A stretch of DNA of 64,000 nucleotides from Mycocentrospora acerina. Taxonomy: Eukaryota; Ascomycota; Dothideomycetes; Pleosporales. The notes beneath the pieces were generated by a model that was given only the letters and a program-made list of their open reading frames with translations, had not been told where the DNA came from and made no database searches. The stretch covers positions 124,001-188,000 of the forward strand of contig JAKUHH010000117.1 in assembly GCA_022701365.1 (NCBI GenBank), given 5' to 3'. Every line of letters starts with the position of its first letter. Position 1 is the first letter of the stretch. Shown here one piece after another: positions 10,343 to 21,973 of the stretch. A program made the translations under genes and the position numbers.

Positions 10343-13177
10343 TGAAAAAGTTCCTTTGCAGCCAATTGTTTAAGAGATTATCATTGAGTAGCAAAAGCGT
10401 TGCCCCTATCTATTTATTGTACTGTATGTCTAGAAGTCACATGTTTGCTTACTCAATATCTCATACACCCTAATTCTAAATTGTAGTGGAAATGTGGGCC
10501 TGTACAAAGGCGCGAAACTGCGTGAATAATTACGTATTGAATAAAATTCGGATTATTTTCAACACCTAGAGGAAGATTTTCAAATCAAGCTTAGAACAGA
10601 AATATCAAGTTTCACTGCTGATAACCTGAACATGGTAAAATTTTATAGAAATTGAGTCTTTCTAGAAATGTCTGAGTGGCGACTGTTGCCTATACTAAGA
10701 TCAATCCTAGCGTGCGCAATGATTCTTTGTTCAGAGATTGAACAAGCGAATAGTCCATTGTTGATAAAGCCTTCAATAGATGTGTCTAGCAAGGTGACAA
10801 TTAAGCGGGTTATAGCAAGTAACTATTCACATTAACATTCAATTTATCAAATATTACGGCTGGCTTCGTACGGTAGGATTACAATCATCAGATAGAAGTG
10901 TGATCTGCATGACTAAACATACATCTGTAAGGTTACACTCATCCAACATCCAACACTTGCAGTATACAATCTAAAGCTCTTATTTCAACTGTTCCTGTAT
11001 GGAATACTTAAAAGGTCTCTTCATAATTTCGCACTGTGGTATATCTTGATGATGCAGAGTATGTTGTTACCCGCTATCTAAGATATACACGTATATTCCG
11101 CATTGTCTGATACAGATGTCAGATTTACGATAAGTCAAAGCCCTGTGATCGAAAATCACATCATTGAACCTATAGTTTTTAACAGAACTATCATGTGGTT
11201 GATACATTCATCTTGTTTTGATTATACAACATGAAATACACATGATAAAATTACGCCCTGAACAAGGCTCAGACAAAGACTCAAACAGGACATTCCTAAA
11301 CGGCGAGGGATAGAATGTGCGAAGGGAGTAGAGCACAAAGAGACCTACCTGAAACAAACAAAATAAACTATTGCGGTAGCGAAGATGTTTCATGTAATTC
11401 CATAGCTTAGTCCGTCCTCATGCCGTACGGGAGGCTCACCTAAGAACGTTTAACCACTTCTATCAATCGAATAATCAATCGTAATAATGAAGATGAGAAG
11501 GTTAGACATAGCAAGTGCTATCTTTCTTGTTCCTCAGTAAGAACAAACATGAACAGTGAGCAATTAAATGATAAAGGCCATGTATTGACTGAGCACAATA
11601 ACGCTCCATTAAAACAGTATGATTTTCAACAATTGCGGTTAGTGGGTTGAACATCATCTAACAAGAGAGAAGTGAGCTTCATCATAGCAGTTGATTGTGC
11701 TATCTTCGAGAGTTGTAAAGTCAATTTTAACAGAAATGATCTGAAATTAATGTTACCTAGATTGCAAATACGAATCCCAGCGCCATTTTCAGGTAGCTCA
11801 AGACTGTTCTCTGGGTCTGATTGAAAGAATGAACCAATTACTATCATCCTCAGTAGTTTTGTCATGCCCATTTGACGTAAACTTTCTGATCTGCGCGGCC
11901 TTTGGCAATGTCGACTAGACTGATGAATTCATAGGCTCTCACAGATTCTCATAGAAAATTATTGTAGACCCGTTTCCATTTCGTAACGCTACATTTCCTG
12001 TGTAGTAATCTCAAACTTGATAGAAAGTCGCGCACCATACAGTCACTAGCGATTGCAGCTTCACCCTTGCAGGCGGCAACATCAAACCGGGTTGAGCTGG
12101 CAGCGAGGATCTGGCCCGCTTTTTGCCGTCGACTGAACAGTACGATAATTCACTTGGCAGTTCATGTCCAGTTCTAAGCCATATAGGAAAGATAAGGTTG
12201 TATAGAGCGGTGTTGTAGCTGATATGATAGGGTGACGGGGTGAAGCTACAATCGCTAGTGACTGTAGCACAGAAGTGACTCACAATTCTGGCGCTGAAGC
12301 ACAACTTTAGTCATCTGCAGTATTAGCCACTATATTTTCTGTTCATCTCAGTTCCTTGTCATAAAGTATAGAAGTCATATCAGCCTTATGTCTGGCGTAG
12401 TGCGCGCTGATGTACGCAACGCTGCTATATCGGCGCTTTGAGTCAACCTGAGCTAGAATTAGGTTGCCTCTAAAGAGCTTGCCCAATCTACATAGCATTC
12501 TCATCATAAATTCCTTTTTGACATCTATTTAGTGAGCATTATATATGGCTTTGAAAGGTTCAAATTACAAATTAGTCTGGTTATGACGGTTGCGACTGGA
12601 CAGTCGAGGTCAAAGAGATAATTGCTTTATTCTTGCTCTGACGATTCAAGTAAAAAACCTACGAGTGTCTTTTTACCTTCCACTGAGAAATTCTCATATT
12701 TTCTATCAATTTGGCTTCTTCCTTGACATAAATACACAACTAGTTTTACGCGGGTCTAGAAGCGAGAGGGGTTGCATTCCAGACTAGGCAGAGCGCTAGA
12801 TTTTGTAATAAGAAGTAGTATGCTCAAGAAATATTTTTATTGCTCTCACCTATTGTGCTAGAACTACATAACAGCGAATACACTTTGCAATCTTGAACGG
12901 TCAAACATTGAGTTTGTCCACTATTAACTTTGTCACTTTTGGCTGAATGGGTGTGACAAGAGAGCCCTGAGTAGAAGGTCTCTAACTGACGTGTCTCACC
13001 ATTGAAGCGAAAATGGAGGTAGAGTATTTAATAGCAGTCAGCGAAATCAAACTCAACCATGTAAGCTATTTTCCTGTAGGAACTATATTATCCATACGTT
13101 TTCCCTAAACATCATCCGTTGATGTACTCCCTTGTCACCAGTCTATACTCATAGTGAACAGATCTATAAGTAACACT
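10343..13177. other. Long AT-rich intergenic region containing one MITE
   Basis: Apart from the MITE at 12040-12264, I find no gene. ORFs at 11208-11393, 11626-11871 and 12590-12787 are short, lack motifs and have no partner exons that I could join. The ORFs at 12011-12304 are readings through the MITE. Confidence 0.6.
12040..12264 (-). mobile_element. 225-bp MITE, copy A
   Basis: Both ends carry an inverted repeat of about 28 bp starting CAGTCACTAGCGATTG (its right-end mirror reads CGCTAGTGACTG), flanked by TA at 12038-12039 and 12265-12266. The TA duplication, short length and absence of any coding frame identify a non-autonomous Tc1/mariner-type MITE. It is the same length as copy B at 40495-40719 and lies in the opposite orientation. 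Confidence 0.85.
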
Positions 13178-14239
13178 ATGATACAATCACTTTTTGTAAG
13201 ATTCAAAATTCACCAAAGTCCACATCCCACGACATCTACAAGAAGTTGGCACAATTTTAGTGATGAAGAAACAAAGCGAATCCACCTATCAAAAGCGTGG
13301 CCTGATTACAACTTATCATACCAAACTCTCCTATTGGAAGTGGAACTCAAGTATTACTTGAGTTATTCACAAGAAAATTTGCAAGAATATTTTCCGCGGG
13401 AAACATATGAAGAATTGGAACGTCAAGAAATTGAGAACTCGAGCGTTTGGAGAAAAGATTACTTGCGTGAACAGTCTGAAAAGGACCCCACTGCGGCTAT
13501 CAGCGGCTTAGACGCCAGATACAACGAATGGCTTCACATTCACAATCAGGCGCTGATCGCTCTTGTAAAGTACTTTACTCAGCACGAAATTTGCGCAAAG
13601 GGAGAGGACGTTTATTCTCATCTACTTCATCTTTGGGCATTTCTTCCTTTCGATCTAAATTTTTTTGGTAGGCCTGGAGACAGCGAAGAAAAGCATGTAA
13701 AGCGGTTTGCAAAGAAGACCACATGTGTTAAACGAAAAGAGATCGATCGTTTCATCGATCGAATCGTATCCCGGGTTAGCAAATATAAAGAGCTCAAATC
13801 CAACGGTCCGATCCCTTTATATCAAAATCACCATGATACTGACGATTTCCCGCTCCAGCAAGTAAGCTTCAAAAATATGGTGAAAAGCGGGGCGTATGCG
13901 TTTCTTCTTAAGAGACTGCTGCTACAAACACCGCTTATGCTGTGGCCAGCTGTTTTTCGATCTGACGTGCCCAGTGTTTTTGAAACTGCATTTTCTGAGC
14001 GTGAGAAACCACTCTTGAATTCAAGAGTTTCCTATTACAATAAGAATGAAATCAAGATTGATTGCGCTTGCAACAACCAAGGTAATGGTGGGTATGAAGT
14101 TTATGCTCTTTGGACAGCTTTGTTGTGGAACGCCGAACTTCCATCTAACTTCTTCATTCCTGAAAGAGGATTAAATTACAGTTACAGATTCAATATTAAA
14201 GAAAATACTGAAGACCCGCGAGTCCATAAAACGATGTAA
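13178..14239 (+). CDS. Orphan protein, 353 aa, unknown function
   Basis: A single open frame; the first in-frame ATG is at 13178, although the frame is open a little upstream. I do not recognise the product. It is rich in charged and aromatic residues, with a helical N-terminal half (for example EVELKYYLSYSQENLQEYF and DARYNEWLHIHNQALIALVKYF). A short Cys pair, CACNNQG, lies in the last sixty residues. There is no signal peptide or convincing membrane helix. Codon use and composition differ from the very AT-rich flanks, which supports a real gene. A missing 5' exon is possible because nothing decides the start strongly. Confidence 0.6.
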   Translation: MIQSLFVRFKIHQSPHPTTSTRSWHNFSDEETKRIHLSKAWPDYNLSYQTLLLEVELKYYLSYSQENLQEYFPRETYEELERQEIENSSVWRKDYLREQSEKDPTAAISGLDARYNEWLHIHNQALIALVKYFTQHEICAKGEDVYSHLLHLWAFLPFDLNFFGRPGDSEEKHVKRFAKKTTCVKRKEIDRFIDRIVSRVSKYKELKSNGPIPLYQNHHDTDDFPLQQVSFKNMVKSGAYAFLLKRLLLQTPLMLWPAVFRSDVPSVFETAFSEREKPLLNSRVSYYNKNEIKIDCACNNQGNGGYEVYALWTALLWNAELPSNFFIPERGLNYSYRFNIKENTEDPRVHKTM

Positions 14240-15210
14240 ACGTAGGTAAAAACACCTATAAACAATTCATTAAATAGTAACTTTATACTCACTTATGCGA
14301 TTGCTGTGCAGATCAGAAGAAATTTTGAACATGAAATACTTGTAAAAATGTTTAGGCTTAGAGATACAGTCCGTATCGATGTTCTTGTATCAGGAAAGAT
14401 AGTGCTATTTTTGCATCACCTGGATCGGTCAATTTCTAGGGAAAAAGAGTAAGTACAACTTCGAAAAATAAACTATTGAGAGGCGCTCACTTTTGACACA
14501 GAAATACAATTAGAAACTGATCTTTAGAACCGTATCAAGAAGGTCTTAAGCACACTACTTCAGTTTCACAGGAAATATTTTGCGCTATACAATAGGAAGT
14601 CGGATTGGTTACCAATTTACTCCACATCAACTACCTGCATTATTCTCTTCTTGCAAGCAAGAGAGTACTGATAAACAGCGGTTGTGTCAGACTAGTAGAT
14701 ATCTTGATCCTCCTCTCTTCAGGCTGGTGTCCTATTTATCATGTGCATCGAGGCACAAATCAGTTAAAACCAAATACCACTGTCTTGTGAAAAGTGATTT
14801 GATATAATTCTTTTTGTGCTTCTCTACGTACAAAGTCGAGTGTGTTTGTGACTTAGAGGTTATTCAAGGGCGATTGACGAGTTCAGCTAGAATCGAAAAG
14901 GTTTGCAATATCACGTCAAGTCGCTTTGATGACTCCTGTCCTGCTTTGCGGTTGTAGATTAAATCGAAGTCTACACCAGTCGTCATTTGTGAATCACGAC
15001 AGCCTATGCTAGTTGTTTTCTGCTTTAGCTATCCAAGTAGCTAGATTATGTGTATACTTCCACCAGAGCTTGTAGGCTTGATGAAGGTACTCTGGCAGAC
15101 AAGATCCTGCAGAGTGGTTTTCATTCACGTCATCAAGTTGGAGATGATATTTCAGCGTACTCCTAATCACATACCTTGGCATAGAGATGAAAACAAGGCA
15201 CAGTATGCTT
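14240..15210. other. Intergenic region
   Basis: No gene is supported. Overlapping ORFs of 60-75 codons at 14580-14807 and 15048-15233 have no motifs, and the latter overlaps the antisense end of the FHA-kinase gene. Confidence 0.55.
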
Positions 15211-16948
15211 CTATGACTGCTTCCAGCGCTTAGGCTTTTGTTCTTCCGGGGTTTGGCGACTTGGCCTATCGATAGTGGTAGACTTTTGGCTCAGTTTGGC
15301 AATGTCCGCCGCAGTCGGTCGCTCAATGGGATCCCATGCCATCATTTTCCATACTAGGCTCCAAAATTGAGGATAGTCTTGACCAGCAGTGTTTTGTTTC
15401 AAAGCGGACTCAAGAATTGCATATTGTGGCTCTAGTCCCCAGCTCCGATTGCCTTTTCTCTCGCTAAGGAAGTCGAAGAACGTCGTACCAAGACTCCAGA
15501 CGTCAGACGGGAAAGAAAACGGCTCGAACGATTGTCCGTCCTTGATTCTCATCACCTCTGGCGCTAGATAATGTAATGTCCCCCTTCCGTGATTGGTGCT
15601 CTTTGAAGTGAGTTCGCTCGCACCGAAGTCTATAATGACTGCCAAAATTGGACTTATAGAGCTGAGAACGATATTGTCTGGTTTTATGTCCCGATGCATG
15701 ATACGAAGACTGTGAAGGTACGCCAATCCTGACGTTGTCTGATGTATGAATTCGTTAAGAAACGACGTCGGGTCAGGAAGTACTGTCCAGCTTTCAAGCA
15801 TGTCTGACGCGAATGCGCTTGCTGGTGGTGATATGATGAGGCCAACAGTAGGGCCCTCATCATGACGCCATGTGGTCGGGTCTGCATCCCAGTCGAAGTT
15901 GACCACTTTCTCAAGCTTGCAAACATTTCTCTGTTTCCTTTCAGCAGGCGAACGATACCTGTGCGCAAAGTATGCCTACGTTATCCAGGAGTCTGAGGAT
16001 TTCAATCTCTTGCTTGAGATGGGCGTAAAGTCGTCCATGACACTTCACCATCTTGACTGCCACTGGCTTTCCATTCGCCTGATCATAGCCTATTGCTACA
16101 GAACTGGTGGTGCCCTGACGAGCGGGGTCAAAGATGCTGTAGCCATGGTAGTCAATCATGGGCTTGGAAGGAGTCGGTGATAAGATCATTGGGGATCCAT
16201 GGGCACCTTCATCGAACTCCTCGAGAGCAATTTTCAGCTCGATCTTTTGTTGTGCGTCGTCAAGCTCGGTGAATATGAGCAGATAAGTCAGATCACCGAG
16301 CCGGATGCTTGTTCGATTGCCAAGTGAGGTTTGGTACATTCCTTCCTCTTGATCAACCTGATCGCGATTACGTTGAAGCGTCGGCTTGCCATTCACACCG
16401 ACCTAGCGTGTCGGTGAGTTTACAATCTGTTTTCAGGAAACACGCCAGTTTACCTTCCGGCCATCGGAGACAGCAAGAAGAACACCTGTCTCTAGCAGAC
16501 GTCGAAACCTGCAGTGGCGGGAGTGCAATCCGTGCTGGTTAGCGAACGGAGCAAGAAGAAGATCCACAAAATCGTCTGGCATCCCATTCCGTGAGCAGCC
16601 AAGTACCCAACCCCGGCCCAGATTCGCAGGACGTATGTTCATATTGAGTCTGTAGTACCCGCAATGTTCCTGGGTTGGGACTTCTCTGTTATCTGAGGAT
16701 ACGGCGGCGGCGGAGAAACTAGAATCGGTTGTGCTCTCGTCTGCGACGGTGGGCTCGTAATGAATGAACCGACGTACATGAATCAAGATATCCGGCGCTT
16801 CTTCGAGAAGCCGCACGACCCCATTGAAAAGTTTCCGTGCAGCCGGAGATTGCGGAACGATTCGAGCAAAGTCACCGTTCGTTACGCCCAGGTGAACGTT
16901 TTCCCAACTTGGTACGTCTGGCTCCGTATCTCCGGCCGGCGATGCCAT
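15211..16948 (-). CDS. FHA-domain serine/threonine protein kinase (3 exons, 545 aa)
   Basis: Minus-strand exons 16948-16454, 16402-15959 and 15909-15211 join in phase around introns of 51 and 49 nt. An FHA-type phosphothreonine-binding fold spans about residues 97-190 (GWVLGCSRN, then HSRHCRF, then the VGVNGKPTLQ strand that crosses the first splice). A kinase domain follows: the VAVK lysine at 282, HRDIKPDN from 385, DFG at 407-409, APE at 429-431 and SDVWSLG. The glycine loop is degenerate (FDPARQGTTSSVA), as in many fungal FHA kinases. The order FHA then kinase matches the Rad53/Cds1/Dun1 group, but sequence outside the motifs is divergent. The second splice is slightly uncertain because all three frames are open near 15910-15960. 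It lies in a less AT-rich island and its start is close to a divergent ORF. Confidence 0.8.
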
Positions 16949-17128
16949 GGCACTGGTAGATTGTGGGAAAGTGTTGTAGCATTGTAGCGGAGCCAACGAA
17001 TGCGAAACCGTGGCTTAGCAACGCCAAACCCAGATTGGAATAGTCAGGATCGTCATTACTCCGCCTCCGCGATTCCCGACATTCGCGAACGTGATCGTCT
17101 CAGCTGCGTACAACAAACACGACTCTTA

Positions 17129-17698
17129 ATGGCGTCGCAGCAAAGGTCCCCGATAGTACCTCATGGAGCATTGATGCTCTATGGGCAGCAGAACCACACT
17201 ATTCCCCTCTTCAACTTGCTTGCTCGTCTGCAGAAACAGCAGGAGCAGGAGACTGACCATCGATTGCGCAATGAGCACCCGCGCCGGCTGCACACAAGGA
17301 GCCCACACGAGCAGCACTTGCGTACCAAAAAAGCTAGCTGGGGCCGAAGCTCTCCGCAACTGTCTCTCACACCAACACCAACACCATCGCCGCCGCCATC
17401 GCCGCCGTCATTGTTCAACGCCCATCGCGATCGTCGCGCCGCTCGTCAACCGCTTGCCACCAGCTTGGTCAACCTCCCATCTCCGCCCCTCTCTTCACAC
17501 CAGAACGAGACACGAAATTCACCACGCGCACACATTATGAAACGCCGTTCTGCCCGTCAGCACCGTTATCAAGCCGCCGCGCTGGCACGGCATCATATGT
17601 TTAGACGATCACAAGCCCGGCTAGGTGATGCTCAAGAATGTCAGCTCTGGGAGCTTAGCTCGTCAGGACAAAAAAAGATGCAGACCTGCAATCGCTGA
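17129..17698 (+). CDS. Arg/Gln/Pro-rich low-complexity ORF, 189 aa
   Basis: The frame is open from 17000, but the ATG at 17000 would lie only about 50 bp from the divergent FHA-kinase start, so the ATG at 17129 (MASQQRSP) is preferred. The product is rich in Gln, Arg, His, Ser and Pro, with a TPTPTPSPPPSPPS tract near the middle encoded by ACC/ACA/CCG/CCA repeats, and with basic patches toward the C-terminus. No family is recognised. Composition alone could keep this frame open in GC-richer DNA, so it may be a real disordered protein or a chance ORF sharing a bidirectional promoter region. Confidence 0.35.
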   Translation: MASQQRSPIVPHGALMLYGQQNHTIPLFNLLARLQKQQEQETDHRLRNEHPRRLHTRSPHEQHLRTKKASWGRSSPQLSLTPTPTPSPPPSPPSLFNAHRDRRAARQPLATSLVNLPSPPLSSHQNETRNSPRAHIMKRRSARQHRYQAAALARHHMFRRSQARLGDAQECQLWELSSSGQKKMQTCNR

Positions 17699-19450
17699 AA
17701 CAGGTTGTTAGCAAGTGGTACATACATCTTGGCTTTGGACGTTTTTGGTATGCGCAGTTGGGTGTTCAGCGCATTTCGTTTGGCGTCCGTGTTTACAAAG
17801 TCTCGTGTATACCCACCTTTACCCTGGCTTGGCTTGCTCGCATCGGATAGTACACTCGCCCGCCATCCGATCCCCTCGGGGACGCCGATATGAAGCTTGG
17901 TGCGATGGATGCCTCGAGATGGAAGATATGCTACCCAGTCTAGATGATGACATCCAACAATATGGGATACTTCAAGCGAGCGAACAGCTAAAGACAGCTA
18001 CCGCGACGGAGGAATTCGCACGTGCAGGTCGCGCGCTGGCCACAGGTGCTTGGCGCTTGGGTTAGATGTGATGTGGATGTCATTTCTTGCGCAAGGCCAT
18101 CCGAGCAAGGGTAGGAAGGCAAGGACAAGCAAATTCTGTGCCATTGATACCTCATCTCTGCCGTGAATCTGCGCACATCAAGGTTTGTTGCTGAAGTGGT
18201 GCCAAAATGAGAGTTTTGTCTCGTGTGAGGCCACGCTGAGTGTCTTTGTCACGCAAGTTGTCGTTTTCCTTGTCGTGATCGATGACTCTCGTGTGTGGTG
18301 GCATCTTTCGTGCCGTCGAACGCCTTCAGGTATATGACAGGCCTGAACCAACCAATGCCGACAGGCTGCATGGATCACTAAAGTCCGAGCCATGTATCGA
18401 ACAGTGTGTTGAATAGCATCGTCGTAAGCAACTATGCAACAACTTGTGTCCTCTAGTATCACATGGGCAGACAGTATGACAAGTAGCAATACACCCGGAT
18501 CAGGCGGGAGAGTCCGGCCGAGCGGTCGCCCGGACCGTAATATACTGAGTACCAAAGAAAAGAAAAGGTGACTAGACTGGTTGACTTATCCTTGGCGATG
18601 AAGCAGGTCAACATACCTACCAGGGAGACTAGCGAGACAAAGGATGAGTAAATAGTTCTCTTCACGACAACGTGTCTTACTACGCGCTATTCAGGCCTGC
18701 ACTATGTCTACAATGTGTAACCACATTTTACAGCCGACGTCTCTACACAACCAGACTGTAATTTCAGGTTCTGAGTAAGCCTGTATTTTCATCGCTGGCA
18801 AAACATAGGAAATGACAAGGGAGCAATCTCTAGAGAGAGGGAGGAGGGCAGCCAGTCACGAAGTCTCTAATTACAAAAAATAAGCGTCAGGCGCCAAAAA
18901 TGAAGTCGGATTATTGAGCAGACTAAAGCAGTGTACTAGAAAGCATTCCTGAATATCGCCGGTGCTAGGTTTGGCGATTCTTGGTGGGCGGTCGCCTACA
19001 CGGAGTCTAGGAAAAGCTACGTTAACTTCTCCTTTCAAATCTATGAGTACAGATCATTGTGAACAGAGCATGTATTTTGTGTGCACAAAAAGTACTGCTG
19101 CGCCTCCTGTGGGTACCTGTGTACAAGGCCATCCCAGGAAACGAAGCGGCGGATCGGCCCGCGAGAGTAGCGATCAGCCCTTATGAAACACACATCGATG
19201 ATTACCGATTAGAATCAACATGCTTACGGGGAGGAGATGGCGGGAAGTAAAGACAGGAAGAAGACTTGAAAAAGATTAAATTGTTCAATTTCTATCAGGA
19301 TGTTATAGCATCTCGATTGCAACGCAAAGGTAGCCTAACCTAGAGAATATGTCAAAAGTCTCGAATCGGATCGAAAGGGCGTTTAGGCGGCGATTTCGCT
19401 TTGTCCTCTACTTGAGTGTCTGATCTAAGACTTTGCGTAGGAACGGCTGT
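17699..19450. other. Intergenic region with a retroelement scrap
   Basis: ORFs at 17715-18065, 18178-18555 and 18459-18665 lack motifs and partner exons. The only recognisable item is the RNase H remnant at about 18960-19250. Confidence 0.5.
18960..19250 (+). mobile_element. RNase H fragment of a LINE-type retrotransposon
   Basis: In the plus frame near 19090-19160 one reads LLWVPVYKAIPGNEAADRPARVA, a decayed version of the fungal Tad/I-type RNase H motif WVPGHxGIxGNExADxLA. The upstream sequence is out of frame and contains no reverse-transcriptase motif, so only a short tail fragment survives. No poly-A tail or target duplication could be made out. Confidence 0.6.
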
Positions 19451-19991
19451 TCATAGTTTAGCAGGTGAACACTGGAAATTCACGATAAACTTGCTGTTGC
19501 TTATTTTCTTCCGCGCATCTCGGATAGATTGTTTCATCTTGTAGAGGATAAAGAAATCATCGAGCTTTGATAATTTGACCTCAACAAGTGCTTCATTGGT
19601 GTCGTTAACCAAATTCTTTTTTTGATCATCTGTCAAATCTTTCCAGTTTACGGAAGGGTGTTTTTCAACAAATTTCAGTGCAACCTCAAGTGATTTCATC
19701 TGCGCGTAGGTGTTAACTAGTATATGCAGTAGGATAGTATTGTGAACTCACTCCTAGTATCTTCCAATGTTCCTCCTTATACCCAGACTCTTCCTTGACA
19801 AGCTCAGCCGGTGAGCTAAAAAATAATTCATGCATCCTCGTGAAGAAACGTAGATTGTACTAACTGTTAATCCAGGCTACACGTTTTTGGCGGGGTTGCA
19901 CTGCCAAGAAAATTTGTGCCAGCAGCTGCACGCAGGTTGTTGTTAAACACCATGACACAAACCGAAGAGGAATAGCGTAGATCTGTGACAT
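19451..19991 (-). CDS. Small spliced gene of unknown function (3 exons, about 148 aa)
   Basis: Minus-strand exons 19991-19902, 19859-19752 and 19699-19451 join in phase. The second intron (52 nt, GTGAGT...GTTAAC...GCGCAG) is convincing. The first (42 nt, GTGCAA donor) is weak: without it the frame reads on through VAWINS into an in-frame TAG and then YNLRFFTRM, so a nonsense mutation in a longer exon is the alternative. The start MSQIYAIPLRFVSW is followed by a hydrophobic stretch that could be one membrane helix. The rest is soluble and lysine-rich (NWKDLTDDQKKNLV). An upstream exon is possible because a good acceptor (GTTAAC..CTTAG) lies just before the start. Family not recognised. Confidence 0.45.
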
Positions 19992-21277
19992 GAGCAACTC
20001 AGTAGCTCGAAAGTATATCTAAGGAGAGTTAACAGGCCAGCGTGGTATCGCTTTAAAGATCTCTGTCGTGCGCGCAATGAAGTACGATGTGCAACTTAGC
20101 GTTCCGGCTTAAATCAGTTTCACTATGCAGAATAGACTACGTATGCGGAACAAATCTCCAGAACCCCCATAGAATTGCTGTCCAAACGACCCACTCCTTT
20201 CTAGGATGGGCTGCGTTAAGAAGCGGGGTTGTCTAAGACAAGGATTGACTTCAATCACCTTCGTCTCGAAGCGCGCTTCCAGCTCAAGAATCGTGCTTCC
20301 GGACGTGAAGACACTATTTAAGGCTTGGAACAGCTAACTAGCCAAATTACGTCTTAAGTTGTATTTCACGAGGTTCATAAGTAAGTAAAAATTGGCATGC
20401 GGCTTTGTATGCTTTGCTGGATAAGCCTCTACTTTGTCGCCGAGTAAAGTTAGATTGAAATGATGAATGCTTGAATTACATACAGCGCGCCCTGAAGGTC
20501 AGACAGGATATATTGTACTGCTAATGACATTAGAGGATAGATTAAGTAGTCTCTGTTGGTGACCATAACGCGTGATGAGAGTGTAAAATAGAAAAAAATC
20601 GTAGCGTAGAGTGAGAGCGTAATTTTGGGTGATAACAATCCTTCGAGAGTTTTTCGTAAACTGTCAAATTGTGGTTTAACTTACCACTATCCCATCGGCA
20701 AAAACTATTGTATAAGACACAAGATCACTTTTAACAAATCTTTAAGAGAGAATGATTAGATTAAAACTCATCTTGAGTTAAGAATAAACAGTCTTGTATC
20801 AATTCAACTGTAAAGAAGGGGACTGATGTAGTAACTTGAACCTGGAGGTTTTTCAGCTCTACTTAAGAATAGTCTCCGAAGCCGCATCTACACAATCAAC
20901 AGTCTTTATTGTACATGGTGTCCATAGTAGCTAATTTATAGTCAGTACAACTGCAGACTGAAGTCAATAGCCACACTACAAGAATAGCCACAAACAAATG
21001 CGTTGCCTATATATAAGTTTGATCCTTAACACCAAAAACACTGTTTATGCAGTGTCGCCTAGTCCTTCGGTATAGATCTGCTGTTACTGTCGAGCAACCT
21101 CCTCGGTTGAAATGAAAGATGGCGCTGCTTTTATGCAGATTAATAGCGGTTACTAAGATTACTACACATCGACGATGTATTATGTTGTACACGTCCGAGC
21201 GCGCGATTCATAATTGTAGTGATAGATATAAGGTCAAGTATCACTCTCCCGAATAGAGAAGATTGAAGTATTAGGCT
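19992..21277. other. AT-rich intergenic region
   Basis: Short ORFs at 20450-20638 and 21007-21192 have no motifs. A possible 5' exon of the preceding gene may lie near 20000-20110, but I could not define it. Nothing else is seen. Confidence 0.5.
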
Positions 21278-21973
21278 ATGCCAATCTCACATTCGTGTGT
21301 CAAGTATTCGCCACGGCAATGTCGGAGGCCTAATGCGAGCAATGTAGCTAAAGGCCGAGTATTCTGGCTGCCATCGCGGAGGGAGCTTCCTGAGTGTGCA
21401 GTAAAGCGAGCTCATGGAAGGGGTGCAATTGAAGAAGGAATATATAATCACCCGATAGTCGTGGTATCAAGGCCAGTAGAGAATGATGCCAATGCTCACT
21501 TTCATCTCGCAAGTATACTAGATACGTAAAAAACGAGGGCTAGAACTGATCTTGTCCAGATAACTTCTCTGCAAAGGAAGAGGCTCGACCAGTTGTACAG
21601 AAAATCGAAGGGATTCCACGCTAGCCGACGCTCATGGTACTTGCCCGTCGCACCAACTCCCGCCCACCCCGATGCCACCTCAAAGAAGTCCAAGAAACGT
21701 TTTCCGACACTCGAGCTAGCGAATGGTATGACATTTCGATATAATTCTTACGTGAACATCCGGCACGTATACAAAATCGACTGGTCGCTTTTGAGGGCAT
21801 ATTCAAACCCGGAAATACCTGGTGAGCAACTGTTCGAATTCAAGAGCGAATCGGTGGTGAGTCTGCTGTCGAGGAGTAAACTCCTAACTATGTACGAGCC
21901 CGGCCCACAGCTGGCTGCTCCGAGTTCGCATAGTTGCAGAACGATGTCGGTATTGGTACAGGCGTCGGCATAG
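21278..21973 (+). CDS. Conserved fungal protein with RAHGRGAIEEGIYNHP motif (2 exons, 214 aa)
   Basis: Exons 21278-21508 and 21560-21973 join in phase 0. From memory of fungal protein sets this belongs to a widespread uncharacterised family: RVFWLPSRRELPE, AVKRAHGRGAIEEGIYNHP, HFHL followed by ITSL, SWYLPVAPTPAHPDA, RFPTLELANG, SYVNIRHVYKIDW and LTMYEPGPQ all appear in order, so the protein looks full length and intact. The intron is 51 nt and starts GCAAGT, not GT: no GT donor gives the conserved HFHL-ITS junction. It ends GTCCAG. No catalytic motif or membrane segment is evident, and the function of the family is not known to me. Confidence 0.75.

Noticed and set aside
9661..10373. Plus-strand ORFs with hydrophobic translations
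   Set aside because: They are antisense shadows of the 566-aa minus-strand gene.
12011..12304. 97-codon minus ORF and its counterpart at 40428-40727
   Set aside because: Both are readings through the 225-bp MITE and are broken in its third copy.
15872..16180. Plus-strand ORF of 102 codons
   Set aside because: It is antisense to the FHA-kinase gene, whose kinase motifs fix the minus strand as coding.
17715..18065. 116-codon ORF with a signal-peptide-like start
   Set aside because: No motif, overlapping ORFs in other frames, and the hydrophobic start is too Trp/Cys-rich to be convincing.
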